NCBI RefSeq assembly: GCF_032334255.1
Contig: NZ_JAUHMF010000001.1
Coordinates: 682,001-746,000 of the forward strand
Origin: Thermanaerothrix solaris
Lineage (GTDB): Bacteria; Chloroflexota; Anaerolineae; Anaerolineales; Anaerolineaceae
DNA length: 64,000 bases
Reading direction: 5' to 3'
Within the stretch, counting starts at the first letter, position 1. Each line of letters starts with the position of its first letter. The translations under genes and the position numbers were made by a program. The notes below the pieces were generated by a model, which saw nothing but the letters and a program-made list of their open reading frames with translations, did no database searches and was not told where the DNA came from. Below, piece by piece: positions 40,476 to 49,024 of this stretch.

Positions 40476-41894
40476 ATGTTCAAAAATTTTTCGGAAGCCC
40501 AGGCTTACATTGTCGAACATCATATTCATCAAATAGATTTGAAGTTCTGCGATTTATGGGGCGGCTGGCGTCATGTCACTATTACGGCGCGCGAATTCAC
40601 CCCCGATTTGCTCACCCATGGAGTTGGTTTTGATGGTTCTAGTGTTGGTTTTAAAAATGTGCGGGCGGGCGACATGGTCCTCATTCCAGACTTGACTACG
40701 GGTTTCCGGGACCCCTTTTGGGAACAGCCTACGTTGAGTTTCATCTGCAATGTTCATGAAGCAGATACACGTGAACCCTTTGCACGCGATCCGCGTGAAA
40801 TTGCTCGACGCGCCGAATCTTACCTTCGACAAACTGGGATCGCCGATCAATCCGTTTGGGGTCCGGAATTTGAATTTTATATCTTCAGCAATGTTGAATA
40901 CGAGAATGCTATCAATGTGTCCTCATATCGGGTCGAGTCCATCGAATCGGCGTGGAAAAGCAGTACTGGAGGACATGGGCATTACATCGCCCTTCATAGG
41001 GGTTACCATGCCATTCCACCTAATGACCAACTCTTCAACCTCCGCGCCCGCATGGTCAATCATCTTGAAGAACTGGGATTACCTGTAAAATACCACCACC
41101 ATGAAGTTGGAGGACCCGGTCAATGTGAAATTGAAATCCCTCTAATGGGGTTGCTATCTGCTGCTGATGCCACCTTGCTCATAAAATATGTCACAAAAAT
41201 GACGGCCTGGCGCGAGGGATTATCTGTAACCTTCTTACCTAAACCGCTATTTGGTGAAGCCGGGAACGGCATGCATTTTCACCAATTTTTGAAACGGAAT
41301 GGGAAAAACGTTTTTTATGATCCCAATGCCCCTGATCATCTCAGTCAAGAGGCGCGCTTCTATATCGGCGGTTTGCTTTACCATGCCCCCGCATTATTGG
41401 CGTTTACCAATCCTACAACGAACTCCTACCGTCGCTTAGTCCCGGGGTTTGAAGCTCCAGTCAACTGCTTCTTCTCCAGCGGCAATCGCAGCGCCGCTAT
41501 ACGCCTTCCCAAATATGCAACCGAACCAGAGACCTTCCGTTTTGAATTTCGCCCGCCTGACGCAACCTGTAACCCCTACCTGGCCATGGCCGCCATGTTG
41601 ATGGCCGGCATAGATGGCATTCATCATCATATAGACCCTTCAGAGCATCATTTTGGTCCTATTGACGAGGACATTTTCTCCTGGTCACCTGAGAAACGCA
41701 AGACGATCAAAAGCCTCCCCACCTCGTTAGGGGAAGCACTCAAGGCTCTCCAAGCCGATCATGAATTTCTCCTTCAAGGTGGGGTATTTACAATCGATCT
41801 AATCGAAGATTGGATTCGAAAAAAATTCGATGAGGAAAATCAGGTTCGCCTACGCCCTCACCCTTATGAGATTGAACTTTACTACAACCTATAA
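40476..41894 (+). CDS. glnA: Type I glutamine synthetase
   Basis: A 472-residue GlnA. DGSSVGFKNV and DMVLIPD are in the beta-grasp domain. WGPEFEFYIF carries metal-ligand Glu residues. NGMHFHQFL has the third metal site, and NRSAAIRLP follows the family. It condenses glutamate and ammonia with ATP. The region equivalent to the E. coli adenylylation site (NLYDLPPEE) reads DIFSWSPEK, so Tyr397 is replaced by Phe and GlnE-type adenylylation is not expected. GGAG before ATG 40476 sets the start; the longer frame back to 40374 overlaps the DUF362 gene. Confidence 0.93.
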   Translation: MFKNFSEAQAYIVEHHIHQIDLKFCDLWGGWRHVTITAREFTPDLLTHGVGFDGSSVGFKNVRAGDMVLIPDLTTGFRDPFWEQPTLSFICNVHEADTREPFARDPREIARRAESYLRQTGIADQSVWGPEFEFYIFSNVEYENAINVSSYRVESIESAWKSSTGGHGHYIALHRGYHAIPPNDQLFNLRARMVNHLEELGLPVKYHHHEVGGPGQCEIEIPLMGLLSAADATLLIKYVTKMTAWREGLSVTFLPKPLFGEAGNGMHFHQFLKRNGKNVFYDPNAPDHLSQEARFYIGGLLYHAPALLAFTNPTTNSYRRLVPGFEAPVNCFFSSGNRSAAIRLPKYATEPETFRFEFRPPDATCNPYLAMAAMLMAGIDGIHHHIDPSEHHFGPIDEDIFSWSPEKRKTIKSLPTSLGEALKALQADHEFLLQGGVFTIDLIEDWIRKKFDEENQVRLRPHPYEIELYYNL

Positions 41895-41907
41895 TCCCTC
41901 ATCGGAA

Positions 41908-42249
41908 TCAAACCATTCCGCGACATTCGGAACAAGGACATAGTTCGCGGAGATAATCCCAACGATAAATACCAAAATGGTGTCCATCTTCCCATTCAAT
42001 AGTGATGGCGTAGTTCCCCACCGGCTCAATGTTTTTCAGGCGTGTGGCTGGTGAATCGGGCAATATCACATCAAAGACCTCGGGGTCAGGGGATGACCGC
42101 ATGTATTCATGCCCTCCTCGGCATGTGGCACATGGGCATGCCGCTCGGAGTAAACTGAAAGGATATGTGCTGACATGGCCATCATCCCAAGTGATTTTCA
42201 GCCAACCCGCGCTTTTATTCGCAGAAATTGAGACTGGATAATAGGACAT
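41908..42249 (-). CDS. DUF971 (GBBH-like N-terminal domain) protein
   Basis: A 113-residue protein. LKITWDDGHVSTYPFSLLRAACPCATCRG and the closing ITIEWEDGHHFGIYRWDYLRELCPCSECRG are the DUF971 signature; the same fold forms the N-terminal domain of gamma-butyrobetaine hydroxylase. The two CPCxxC motifs could bind zinc or an Fe-S cluster, and related proteins are linked with Fe-S carrier work. The start at 42249 is chosen because GGAG lies eight bases upstream; a TTG six bases earlier is too close to it. It is convergent with glnA (13 bases). Confidence 0.8.
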   Translation of the reverse strand: MSYYPVSISANKSAGWLKITWDDGHVSTYPFSLLRAACPCATCRGGHEYMRSSPDPEVFDVILPDSPATRLKNIEPVGNYAITIEWEDGHHFGIYRWDYLRELCPCSECRGMV

Positions 42250-42270
42250 GATCAATTCTCCACGGTTAGA

Positions 42271-42762
42271 TTATGGTTGTGGAGTCAATTCCACAATTTT
42301 TAAGAAATCTGCTGCCGCCCATCCGCTTCGATTTTTATCATAAGGGGCCTGCAAATACCACCACACATAACCGTCTGCCGGCACCGGGCCGTCCAAAACC
42401 TGGAACACCTCTTCCTCCATGGCTAAAAACATCACGGCTGAACTTGTACCTGGTTTCATGCGCAACCGCAGTCCTTCACCCCCAGTCCCATAAACCTGAA
42501 CATACCCTCCCAATCGAATTCCGGTTGGATTTAGAAGTGGGTCTATGGTTGACGTCGCCGTAGGTGCTTGGAATGCATCCGGTAACGAAGTCGAGGTGGG
42601 AGCAGGAATGACCGTATAAACAGCGGTAACTTCGATAGCCGGGGCAGAGCCAGTATGGAGCAATATCATTAAAACTAGCAATATCACAAACCCCAATCCC
42701 CCCAAACCTATGCCAGCGGCGATTAAGACACCTAGAGAAGGTTTCGACATAGCTTTTGCCAC
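42271..42762 (-). CDS. Membrane-anchored SH3-like domain protein
   Basis: A 163-residue protein. An N-terminal hydrophobic segment (about 12-36) has no lipobox Cys, so it is probably a single anchor helix. A Thr/Pro/Ser-rich linker (APTSTSLPDAFQAPTATST) follows. A C-terminal bacterial SH3-like domain begins at about residue 85 (YGTGGEGLRLRMKPGTSSAVMFLAMEEEV, VWWYLQAPYDKNRSGWAAADFL). Such domains usually contact cell wall or other exported proteins. The calcium exchanger gene ends four bases before it in the same direction. Confidence 0.75.
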   Translation of the reverse strand: MAKAMSKPSLGVLIAAGIGLGGLGFVILLVLMILLHTGSAPAIEVTAVYTVIPAPTSTSLPDAFQAPTATSTIDPLLNPTGIRLGGYVQVYGTGGEGLRLRMKPGTSSAVMFLAMEEEVFQVLDGPVPADGYVWWYLQAPYDKNRSGWAAADFLKIVELTPQP

Positions 42763-42766
42763 CTCC

Positions 42767-43855
42767 CTAACCGCTTGTGGGTAGCAAGAAAAACGCCAAC
42801 CCCAAAATCAAATAAACCGCAAGTAACGCCGCGCCCTCCAACCAGTTTGATTCGCCATCCATTGCCACCAGAGCAGCCATGAAAATCGTGGCTGTAAGCG
42901 CAATGAGTTCAAAGGGATTGAAGATCAGTGTTAGTGGATTACCCATGATGAGGCTGACAAACACTAACAATGGCGCAACAAACAAAGCGATTTGAAGACT
43001 CGAAGACACCGCAATCTCAAGGCTCAATTCCATCCGATTTTGTGCCGCAACATTAACTGCAACCAGGTGCTCAGCCACATTTCCAATGACCGGAATAAGG
43101 ATTATCCCTAAAAAGAACTCAGAAACCCCCAGTGAAGCCACCACATGTTCCACCACCCCGACCAAGAGTTCGCTCAAAATCACTACGCCAAACGTTGCAA
43201 CAGCCAAGACCCCTACTGCTGTCCTTACCCCCCAATGCGGCACCACCATCTCCATTTGTGTCCCACTTATTGCGACCGGATTTCTCGCCCCCCGCAAACT
43301 ATAAATCAACCCGGCAGCATATAGAATAATCATTATTCCTGCTACCCCTAAACTAAGCGCTTCTACGCTTGGGCTATTCTCTGGTCCAATGGAGTGGCTG
43401 AATAGCGAAGGTATCAATAATGCTACAACGGATATCAGCAATAGAATGGCATAATTAGACGCCTGACGACGATCAAATTTCTGCACCCCATGTCTTAAAC
43501 CCCCTACCAACATGGAAAAGCCCATCACAAACAGCAGATTGCCCAGGATAGAGCCGGTAATCGAGGCCTTGACCAATTCCAGCAACCCCGCTCGAACAGC
43601 CACCAGAGTAATGATCAATTCAGCCGCATTGCCAAGTGTGGCATTCAGTAATCCTCCGATTCTGGGACCAGTATGACTGGCCAGGGCTTCAGTGGCTTCA
43701 CCGATTAACCCAGCTAAGGGAATGAGTCCAAGCGCCGACAGTCCAAACACCCAATAATCCCCCCATCCCTGGATCTTTGCCAGAATGGCTAGAAGCGCTG
43801 CTATCAGCAACCATTTCATTGGATCTTTGAGTAAAACACCTATTTTTACTGCCAC
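42767..43855 (-). CDS. Calcium/proton exchanger (CAX family)
   Basis: A ~362-residue antiporter with ten to eleven helices. The two alpha-repeats carry GNxxE motifs: LLNATLGNAAELIITLVAV near residue 80 and PVIGNVAEHLVAVNVA near 255. This is the CaCA/CAX cation site. It exports Ca2+ in exchange for protons across the cytoplasmic membrane. An acidic/central loop is short as in bacterial ChaA-like proteins. GTG 43855 is preferred because GGGAG lies eight bases upstream. GTG 43870, five codons earlier, has GGGA directly abutting it. Confidence 0.87.
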   Translation of the reverse strand: MAVKIGVLLKDPMKWLLIAALLAILAKIQGWGDYWVFGLSALGLIPLAGLIGEATEALASHTGPRIGGLLNATLGNAAELIITLVAVRAGLLELVKASITGSILGNLLFVMGFSMLVGGLRHGVQKFDRRQASNYAILLLISVVALLIPSLFSHSIGPENSPSVEALSLGVAGIMIILYAAGLIYSLRGARNPVAISGTQMEMVVPHWGVRTAVGVLAVATFGVVILSELLVGVVEHVVASLGVSEFFLGIILIPVIGNVAEHLVAVNVAAQNRMELSLEIAVSSSLQIALFVAPLLVFVSLIMGNPLTLIFNPFELIALTATIFMAALVAMDGESNWLEGAALLAVYLILGLAFFLLPTSG

Positions 43856-43951
43856 CGTTTGATCTCCCACTCCCAGATTTCCGCAATCCCATATAATTTA
43901 CCACGGTATGACCCGAAACGCAGGCTGAAACTTATACCGTGCGGGGTATGA

Positions 43952-43957
43952 TATAAT
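43952..43957 (+). promoter_or_regulatory. -10 box giving a leaderless kinase mRNA
   Basis: TATAAT (with TATGA just upstream) ends ten bases before the ATG at 43967. Transcription would begin at about 43964-43966, so the kinase mRNA should have essentially no leader. No Shine-Dalgarno sequence is present. Confidence 0.55.
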
Positions 43958-43966
43958 CGGCTCTGA

Positions 43967-45028
43967 ATGGACGGAGTAGGCTCTAACGTTCAAACCTTGC
44001 CGACATTAGGTGGACGCTATCGCCTTCTGCGCGTGATCGGAAGCGGCGGAATGGCTTTAGTCTATTTGGCGCACGATAAAACGCTTGATCGGCGGGTAGC
44101 AGTAAAAGTCCTTCGTGAGCCTTTTTCTCGTGAGGCAGGTTTCCGCGAACGCTTCCAAAATGAAGCCCGCGCCGCCGCTAACCTCTCCCATCCCAACATT
44201 GTTACGGTGTACGACTTCGGCTATGACGAAAACACAGCCGCCCTTTATTTGGTGATGGAATATGTACCGGGCACGGATCTAAAGAGTATTCTCAAAGACC
44301 AAGGCCCTCTACCTTTCGATCAAGCCGTTCAGCTGGTGATTCAAGCCGCCAGAGGTATCGGTTACGCTCATCGTATGGGCGTCATTCATTGTGATGTAAA
44401 ACCCCACAATATGTTGGTCACCCCAGATGGAACGCTTAAGGTGACTGATTTTGGCATCGCGCGGGCTATTGCTTCAATTCAACCCCACGAGAGCGCCGAT
44501 GTGGTTTGGGGTTCCCCACTCTACTTCTCACCCGAACAGGCCGCCGGTCACCCTCCTACTCCCGCCTCCGATGTATATTCGCTTGGGGTTGTGCTCTATG
44601 AATTGCTCACTGGCCAACCTCCCTTTTATGCCAGTGACCCAGTCGAACTAGCGCGATTACATCGTGAAGCCCCCCCTCGTCCTCCGCGTACTTTGAACCC
44701 CAGCATTCCATCCTCACTCGAAACGATAGTGCTCAAACTTCTGGAAAAAGAGCCCGCGCGGCGCTATCGCACTGCTCAGCAATTGGCGCTTGTTTTGGAA
44801 GACTGGCTACAAAAAATTCAAAATACTGAAATAACGCAACCCCCTCCCGAATCCCAAACGGTATCTCCCGCTTATGCCCTAAGCGAAGCGCCTCCTGTTC
44901 AAAACACCGATGATACGCAAAACATTGACTGGATTACAATCCTGCTGGGTTTGTTGGCTGTTATTGCCGTCGGCGGACTGATTCCATTCTGGCTGTGGAT
45001 ATGGCTCACCTTTAACCCTCCCCGCTAA
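43967..45028 (+). CDS. Ser/Thr protein kinase with C-terminal membrane helix (non-RD)
   Basis: A 353-residue Hanks-type kinase. The kinase domain (18-280) has GSGGMALVYLA (Gly loop), Lys47 (VAVKVL), DFG (161-163) and GSPLYFSPEQAAG. The catalytic loop reads VIHCDVKPHNML: Cys142 replaces the Arg of HRD, making it a non-RD kinase that does not need activation-loop phosphorylation in the usual way. A Pro/Gln-rich linker leads to one membrane helix (about 323-350), with only a few residues outside. Unlike PknB it has no PASTA sensor. rpe begins six bases after its stop. Translation probably starts on a leaderless transcript. Confidence 0.9.
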   Translation: MDGVGSNVQTLPTLGGRYRLLRVIGSGGMALVYLAHDKTLDRRVAVKVLREPFSREAGFRERFQNEARAAANLSHPNIVTVYDFGYDENTAALYLVMEYVPGTDLKSILKDQGPLPFDQAVQLVIQAARGIGYAHRMGVIHCDVKPHNMLVTPDGTLKVTDFGIARAIASIQPHESADVVWGSPLYFSPEQAAGHPPTPASDVYSLGVVLYELLTGQPPFYASDPVELARLHREAPPRPPRTLNPSIPSSLETIVLKLLEKEPARRYRTAQQLALVLEDWLQKIQNTEITQPPPESQTVSPAYALSEAPPVQNTDDTQNIDWITILLGLLAVIAVGGLIPFWLWIWLTFNPPR

Positions 45029-45034
45029 GGTATT

Positions 45035-45697
45035 ATGGACGACATTATTCTCTCCGCCTCTATCCTTTCTGCTGATTTTGCTCACCTGGCCGATGAAATT
45101 GCTCAAGCTGAAGCCGCCGGGGTGGATTGGTTGCATATTGACGTTATGGACGGTCACTTTGTCCCTAATATCACCATGGGACCTTTCATCGTTGAAACAT
45201 GCCGCCGTATTTCCTCTCTTCCCTTAGATGTGCACCTGATGATTGAAAAACCAGAGCGCTATGTAGAGGCCTTTATTCGCGCCGGTGCAAATTATGTCAG
45301 TGTCCATGTCGAAGGCAACCCCAATATCCACCGCACCCTGCAAACGATTCGGAGCCTTGGGGCTAAAGCGGGCATCGTGCTTAACCCTGGCACTCCCGCT
45401 TATGCAATCAGTGCTCTTCTTCCAGTAGTAGATTTCATCCTGGTTATGACAGTCAACCCGGGTTACTCTGGTCAATCTTTCTTGGCCGAGAGTGTCCCAA
45501 AGATCTCAGAAATAAAAGCCATGCTCGAGCGGCACCCCAGTTCAGCCCTAATCCAGGTGGATGGAGGCATAAACGCGGCGACACTTCCCATAGCCTATCA
45601 GGCAGGCGCGCGCATTTTTGTCGCAGCCACAGCCATCTTTAATCACCCCCAGGGTATTCAAGCGGGGGTAAAATCGTTACGTACTGCAGTAAAATAA
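45035..45697 (+). CDS. rpe: Ribulose-phosphate 3-epimerase
   Basis: A 220-residue TIM barrel. LSASILSADFAHLADEI, the metal-ligand block WLHIDVMDGHFVPNITMGP, LDVHLMIEKPERY, MTVNPGYSGQSF and IQVDGGINA are all canonical. It interconverts ribulose-5-phosphate and xylulose-5-phosphate in the pentose phosphate pathway. It lies directly downstream of the membrane kinase gene; kinase/phosphatase-rpe neighbourhoods with rsgA are common in Firmicutes, but rsgA is not seen here. A terminator follows. Confidence 0.95.
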   Translation: MDDIILSASILSADFAHLADEIAQAEAAGVDWLHIDVMDGHFVPNITMGPFIVETCRRISSLPLDVHLMIEKPERYVEAFIRAGANYVSVHVEGNPNIHRTLQTIRSLGAKAGIVLNPGTPAYAISALLPVVDFILVMTVNPGYSGQSFLAESVPKISEIKAMLERHPSSALIQVDGGINAATLPIAYQAGARIFVAATAIFNHPQGIQAGVKSLRTAVK

Positions 45698-45701
45698 AAA
45701 A

Positions 45702-45723
45702 TGCGGCTGACGCCGCAATTTTT
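45702..45723. terminator. Terminator between rpe and rpmB
   Basis: TGCGGC (45702-45707), loop TGAC, GCCGCA (45712-45717), then ATTTTTG. An A-rich run precedes it, so it can also end rpmB on the minus strand. Confidence 0.8.
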
Positions 45724-45750
45724 GTTCGAGAGATGATGAGAGAGAAACAA

Positions 45751-45933
45751 CTACGAAGTTTTGGCCAGGGATTTGATGCACTTAGTGCACAACGTCTTAC
45801 GCACCTTGCGCCCATTGATAAACAGCGTAACACGCTGCAAGTTGGGCTTAAAAGCGCGATTGGTGGCGCGCATAGAGAAGGAACGCCGGTGGCCAAAGGT
45901 CGTCGTTTTACCACAGTGTTCACACTTTGCCAT
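45751..45933 (-). CDS. rpmB: 50S ribosomal protein L28
   Basis: A 60-residue L28. MAKCEHCGKTTTFGHRRSFSMRATNR begins with a CxxC zinc pair (the zinc-binding type). FKPNLQRVTLFINGRKVRKTLCTKC carries the second CxxC-like pair (CTKC). It binds the 50S subunit near the exit site. The native start is ATG 45933; the frame continues upstream to 45996 but that part is not L28. The gene is divergent from the Asp23/FakA pair, as is frequent in Firmicutes and relatives. Confidence 0.95.
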   Translation of the reverse strand: MAKCEHCGKTTTFGHRRSFSMRATNRAFKPNLQRVTLFINGRKVRKTLCTKCIKSLAKTS

Positions 45934-46046
45934 GGTTGTCAATCCTTTCCGCATCCAGAAGTAATCAGCAATGGCGAATTTTATCACACTCCGCATCGAA
46001 TTTCAACCTATTCGGTTAAACTGATAAAAAGGAAGGGTGGGCAGAA

Positions 46047-46403
46047 ATGAAGCAGTCGGCCAATCCATATGGTAACATCTATCTTTCACCAAAAGCAATT
46101 GCGACCATTGCTTATCATGCTGCACTTGAGTCTTATGGGGTGGTCGGCCTGGCCCCCAAGAATCTTGCCGAAGGGATCGCGCAGGTCTTGGTTAAAGAAC
46201 CTACGCATGGTGTGGATGTCCATTTCACGGATGATTCGGTGGTCATTGATCTCTATATCATTGTCGAATATGGCACACGCATTCAAACCGTTGCTTCCAG
46301 TGTAGCCGATAACGTGCGTTATCAGATCGAAAAGAGCACCGGGTTACCCGTCAAAGAAGTCAATGTGCACATTCGCGGTTTGCGTGTGAGCAATACCGAT
46401 TGA
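46047..46403 (+). CDS. Asp23/Gls24 (YloU-like) family protein
   Basis: A 118-residue protein. GNIYLSPKAIATIAYHAALESYGVVG is the Asp23 opening, with VDLYIIVEYG-like (VIDLYIIVEYGTRI) and VRYQIEKSTGLPVKEVNVHIRGLRV. The family is of uncertain function (alkaline-shock/cell-envelope association in Staphylococcus). The gene order rpmB (divergent), YloU, YloV/FakA and then recG is conserved in Firmicutes; finding it here supports assignment by synteny. Confidence 0.88.
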   Translation: MKQSANPYGNIYLSPKAIATIAYHAALESYGVVGLAPKNLAEGIAQVLVKEPTHGVDVHFTDDSVVIDLYIIVEYGTRIQTVASSVADNVRYQIEKSTGLPVKEVNVHIRGLRVSNTD

Positions 46404-46439
46404 ATTCCTATCCTAAGGTAGAGGTAAGGTTGTAAACAC

Positions 46440-48131
46440 ATGGGCAATGAGATTCACTTTTCTCCCATTCCGGACGGACGCAAGTTACTAGAATCACCCA
46501 CCCTGGACGGACAAGGGCTTAAAGCCCTCCTCGAAGCAGGATTAACCTGGCTGCGCAACAACCAACAGACGGTAAACGCCCTGAATGTTTTCCCGGTGCC
46601 TGATGGTGATACTGGAACCAATATGGTCCTTACATTGCAGGCGGCCTATAACGAAATCGCCACCTCGGGTGAACATAATATTGGCAAAATTGCTCACGCC
46701 ATCGCCCAGGGGGCTCTGCTTGGAGCACGAGGTAACTCGGGTGTGATCCTCTCCCAAATCTGGCGCGGATTTGCCCGCGCATTGGATAACTTTGAGGTAA
46801 TGGATGCCCCTCTTCTGGTTAAAGCCCTGGCGGAAGCACGCAACACCGCATATAAAGGGGTCGTTCGCCCGGTGGAAGGCACTATTCTGACTGTGATCAA
46901 AGATATTGCCCAGGCTGCCGAAAGTTTTGAGGGAAAAGATCTTCACGTCGAAATGCTAGAAGCCCTTGTCGAGGCAGCGGACCGCTCGGTGCAAAAGACC
47001 CCGGATTTGCTGCCCATCCTCAAACAGGCAGGTGTTGTTGATGCAGGGGGTAAGGGCTTATTCTTCATTCTTGAGGGAATGCTGCGGTTCGTAAAAGGTT
47101 TATCACTCGATACACCATTGACCACAGTGGTGCAACCCCTTTCTGCGATGAAAATGGATGAGACAATGGAAGAAATAGAGCCTGGGCAAGATTACGAAGT
47201 TGTGGTTGACTTTCGCCCCACTGCCCCCTTAGATTTAGAAAAGTTTTACTCTGACCTTGCAGAAATGGGTACCTCCATTCAAGTGGGTGAAGGCGATGGA
47301 ATGTATCGTATGCACATCCATGTCCCAACCGAGAATCGCTACCGCCCGATAGATTATGTCATGGGACTTGGCACCATCACCAAAGTCTCCATCGAAAACC
47401 TGCTCGCTCAAATCGAAGAACGCAAACAGGAACAGGGCTCCGGTACCCGCCTCAACCTGGCAAAAATTGAGCCGGGGCAAATTGCCGTTGTAACCGTATC
47501 CCCGGGTGCCGGATTAAGCCGCATTTTTGCCAGCCTTGGTGTGGCCGCAATTGTGGAGGGCGGACAAACCATGAATCCCAGCACCGAAGAGATCCTGCGT
47601 GCCTTCGAAAACCTGCCCACCGATAAAATTATTATTCTCCCCAATAACAAAAACATCATTTTAGCCGCCAAAAACGCCGCCAGTATGACGGTCAAAAAGG
47701 TCGCGGTAATCCCTTCTAAATCCGTACCCCAGGGGTTGAGCGCCTTATTACGGTATGACCCCAACGGCGAATTTGATACCGTCGTGAGCGAGATGGAAGC
47801 CGCACTTCATGACGTCGAAACCGGGGAAATCACCACTGCTACCCGTTCGGTTGAAATCAATGGAGTCAAGGTTTCCCAAGGTGAGGTCATTGCGCTACTG
47901 AATGGCAACCTAATCTGCTCCTCGCCCAACATCATGGATGCTTGTTTGACGTTGCTCGAAAAAGCCAACGCACAAGACCGTGAGCGGATTACCATCTTCT
48001 ACGGTCAAAATATCTCCAAAGCCGAAGTCAACAAAATTGCAGATAAAATCCGCGAGATCTACCCCCGCCATGAGATCGAGATTCATGAAGGGGGACAACC
48101 CCATTATCAATTGATCCTTTCTATCGAGTGA
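46440..48131 (+). CDS. fakA: FakA/YloV-like DhaL-domain kinase (fatty acid kinase catalytic subunit)
   Basis: A 563-residue protein. The N-terminal DhaL (DAK2) domain (about 25-215) has NVFPVPDGDTGTNMVLT with the Mg-ATP Asp residues and LLGARGNSGVILSQIWRG. A middle domain follows (about 265-345; DYEVVVDFRP), with a C-terminal DegV-like/FakA domain (PNNKNIILAAKNAAS, VIPSKSVPQGLSALLRYDP). In Firmicutes FakA phosphorylates fatty acids held by FakB for membrane lipid incorporation. A DegV/FakB-like gene follows by nine bases, so the pair is probably functional. It is a distant relative of dhaL in this same window. Confidence 0.88.
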   Translation: MGNEIHFSPIPDGRKLLESPTLDGQGLKALLEAGLTWLRNNQQTVNALNVFPVPDGDTGTNMVLTLQAAYNEIATSGEHNIGKIAHAIAQGALLGARGNSGVILSQIWRGFARALDNFEVMDAPLLVKALAEARNTAYKGVVRPVEGTILTVIKDIAQAAESFEGKDLHVEMLEALVEAADRSVQKTPDLLPILKQAGVVDAGGKGLFFILEGMLRFVKGLSLDTPLTTVVQPLSAMKMDETMEEIEPGQDYEVVVDFRPTAPLDLEKFYSDLAEMGTSIQVGEGDGMYRMHIHVPTENRYRPIDYVMGLGTITKVSIENLLAQIEERKQEQGSGTRLNLAKIEPGQIAVVTVSPGAGLSRIFASLGVAAIVEGGQTMNPSTEEILRAFENLPTDKIIILPNNKNIILAAKNAASMTVKKVAVIPSKSVPQGLSALLRYDPNGEFDTVVSEMEAALHDVETGEITTATRSVEINGVKVSQGEVIALLNGNLICSSPNIMDACLTLLEKANAQDRERITIFYGQNISKAEVNKIADKIREIYPRHEIEIHEGGQPHYQLILSIE

Positions 48132-48140
48132 ATCATCTTT

Positions 48141-49004
48141 ATGGCATCCATCGGCATCCTCACCGACACTACCGCCCATTTTCCTCAGCCCAAGTTTCCC
48201 GGGCAAGATCAAATTATCTTGATTGACTTTTCACTTACATTCCAGGGCGCCCCCCTTGGAGAATGCCGCGAAAATAAATCGCTCGATCTTCCCCATACCC
48301 TGATTGGGTGGGAACCGGAAAAAGCCCCTCACCTCAGTCCACCGTCGGTGGAAGAATTTTATCAACACTATCTCCTTTTACATCAACGCTTTTCGCACCT
48401 GTTGGTCATCACCCATTCGGCCCAATTAAGTCCAACGTATGAGAATGCGCTACAAGCAGCCGAAATCCTTCACGGCACCTCCCGAATCGCTGTCATTAAC
48501 GCCCAAACCATTTCAGCAGGATTGGGTTTGCTAGTCCAAGCCACAGCCCAATATATTTCTCAGGGTCTCGCGTTTGACCAAATTGAGACTCTGGTGCGCC
48601 GAAACATACCAAAAATCTATACCTTGCTGTGTACTCCCGCCTTTTCCTATTTGGCTTATAACGGGTTAATCTCCTATCCTCAGGCTATTGCAGGAGAAAT
48701 GCTAAATCTGATTCAGGTTTTCACTCTTGAAGAAGATCACTTGGTGCCCATCGAAAAAGTGCGCAACTATCGCCACGCCGTTGAGTTTTTTATCGAATTT
48801 CTAAGTGAGTTTGAAGATCTCACCCACGTGGCTCTGGTTCAAACCGGCAATGCACCGCTGAGCGAATCTTATCTATTGCGTCAATACGTTGGCGAAACGT
48901 TTCCCAGTACTGCGTTTACCGAGCACAAAGCCAATCTTCCTATGATGACACTTTTCGGTCCACGGTTCGTATGCCTGATTGCCGTCGAGGCTTTTGAACC
49001 CTAA
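48141..49004 (+). CDS. DegV/FakB-like fatty-acid-binding protein
   Basis: A 287-residue DegV-family protein. SIGILTDTTAHFP opens the fold. FYQHYLLLHQRFSHLLVITHSAQLSPTYENA corresponds to the ligand-carboxylate loop (usual motif S-SGTY-A; here SAQLSPTY). VAVINAQTISAGLGLLV (IAVINAQTISAGLG) matches the second phosphate/carboxylate segment. FakB proteins carry an acyl chain to FakA. The first conserved Thr/Ser region is somewhat divergent, so ligand specificity is open. It overlaps neither neighbour and sits 20 bases before recG. Confidence 0.8.
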   Translation: MASIGILTDTTAHFPQPKFPGQDQIILIDFSLTFQGAPLGECRENKSLDLPHTLIGWEPEKAPHLSPPSVEEFYQHYLLLHQRFSHLLVITHSAQLSPTYENALQAAEILHGTSRIAVINAQTISAGLGLLVQATAQYISQGLAFDQIETLVRRNIPKIYTLLCTPAFSYLAYNGLISYPQAIAGEMLNLIQVFTLEEDHLVPIEKVRNYRHAVEFFIEFLSEFEDLTHVALVQTGNAPLSESYLLRQYVGETFPSTAFTEHKANLPMMTLFGPRFVCLIAVEAFEP

Positions 49005-49024
49005 GATTAGGGTAAAATAAAAAC

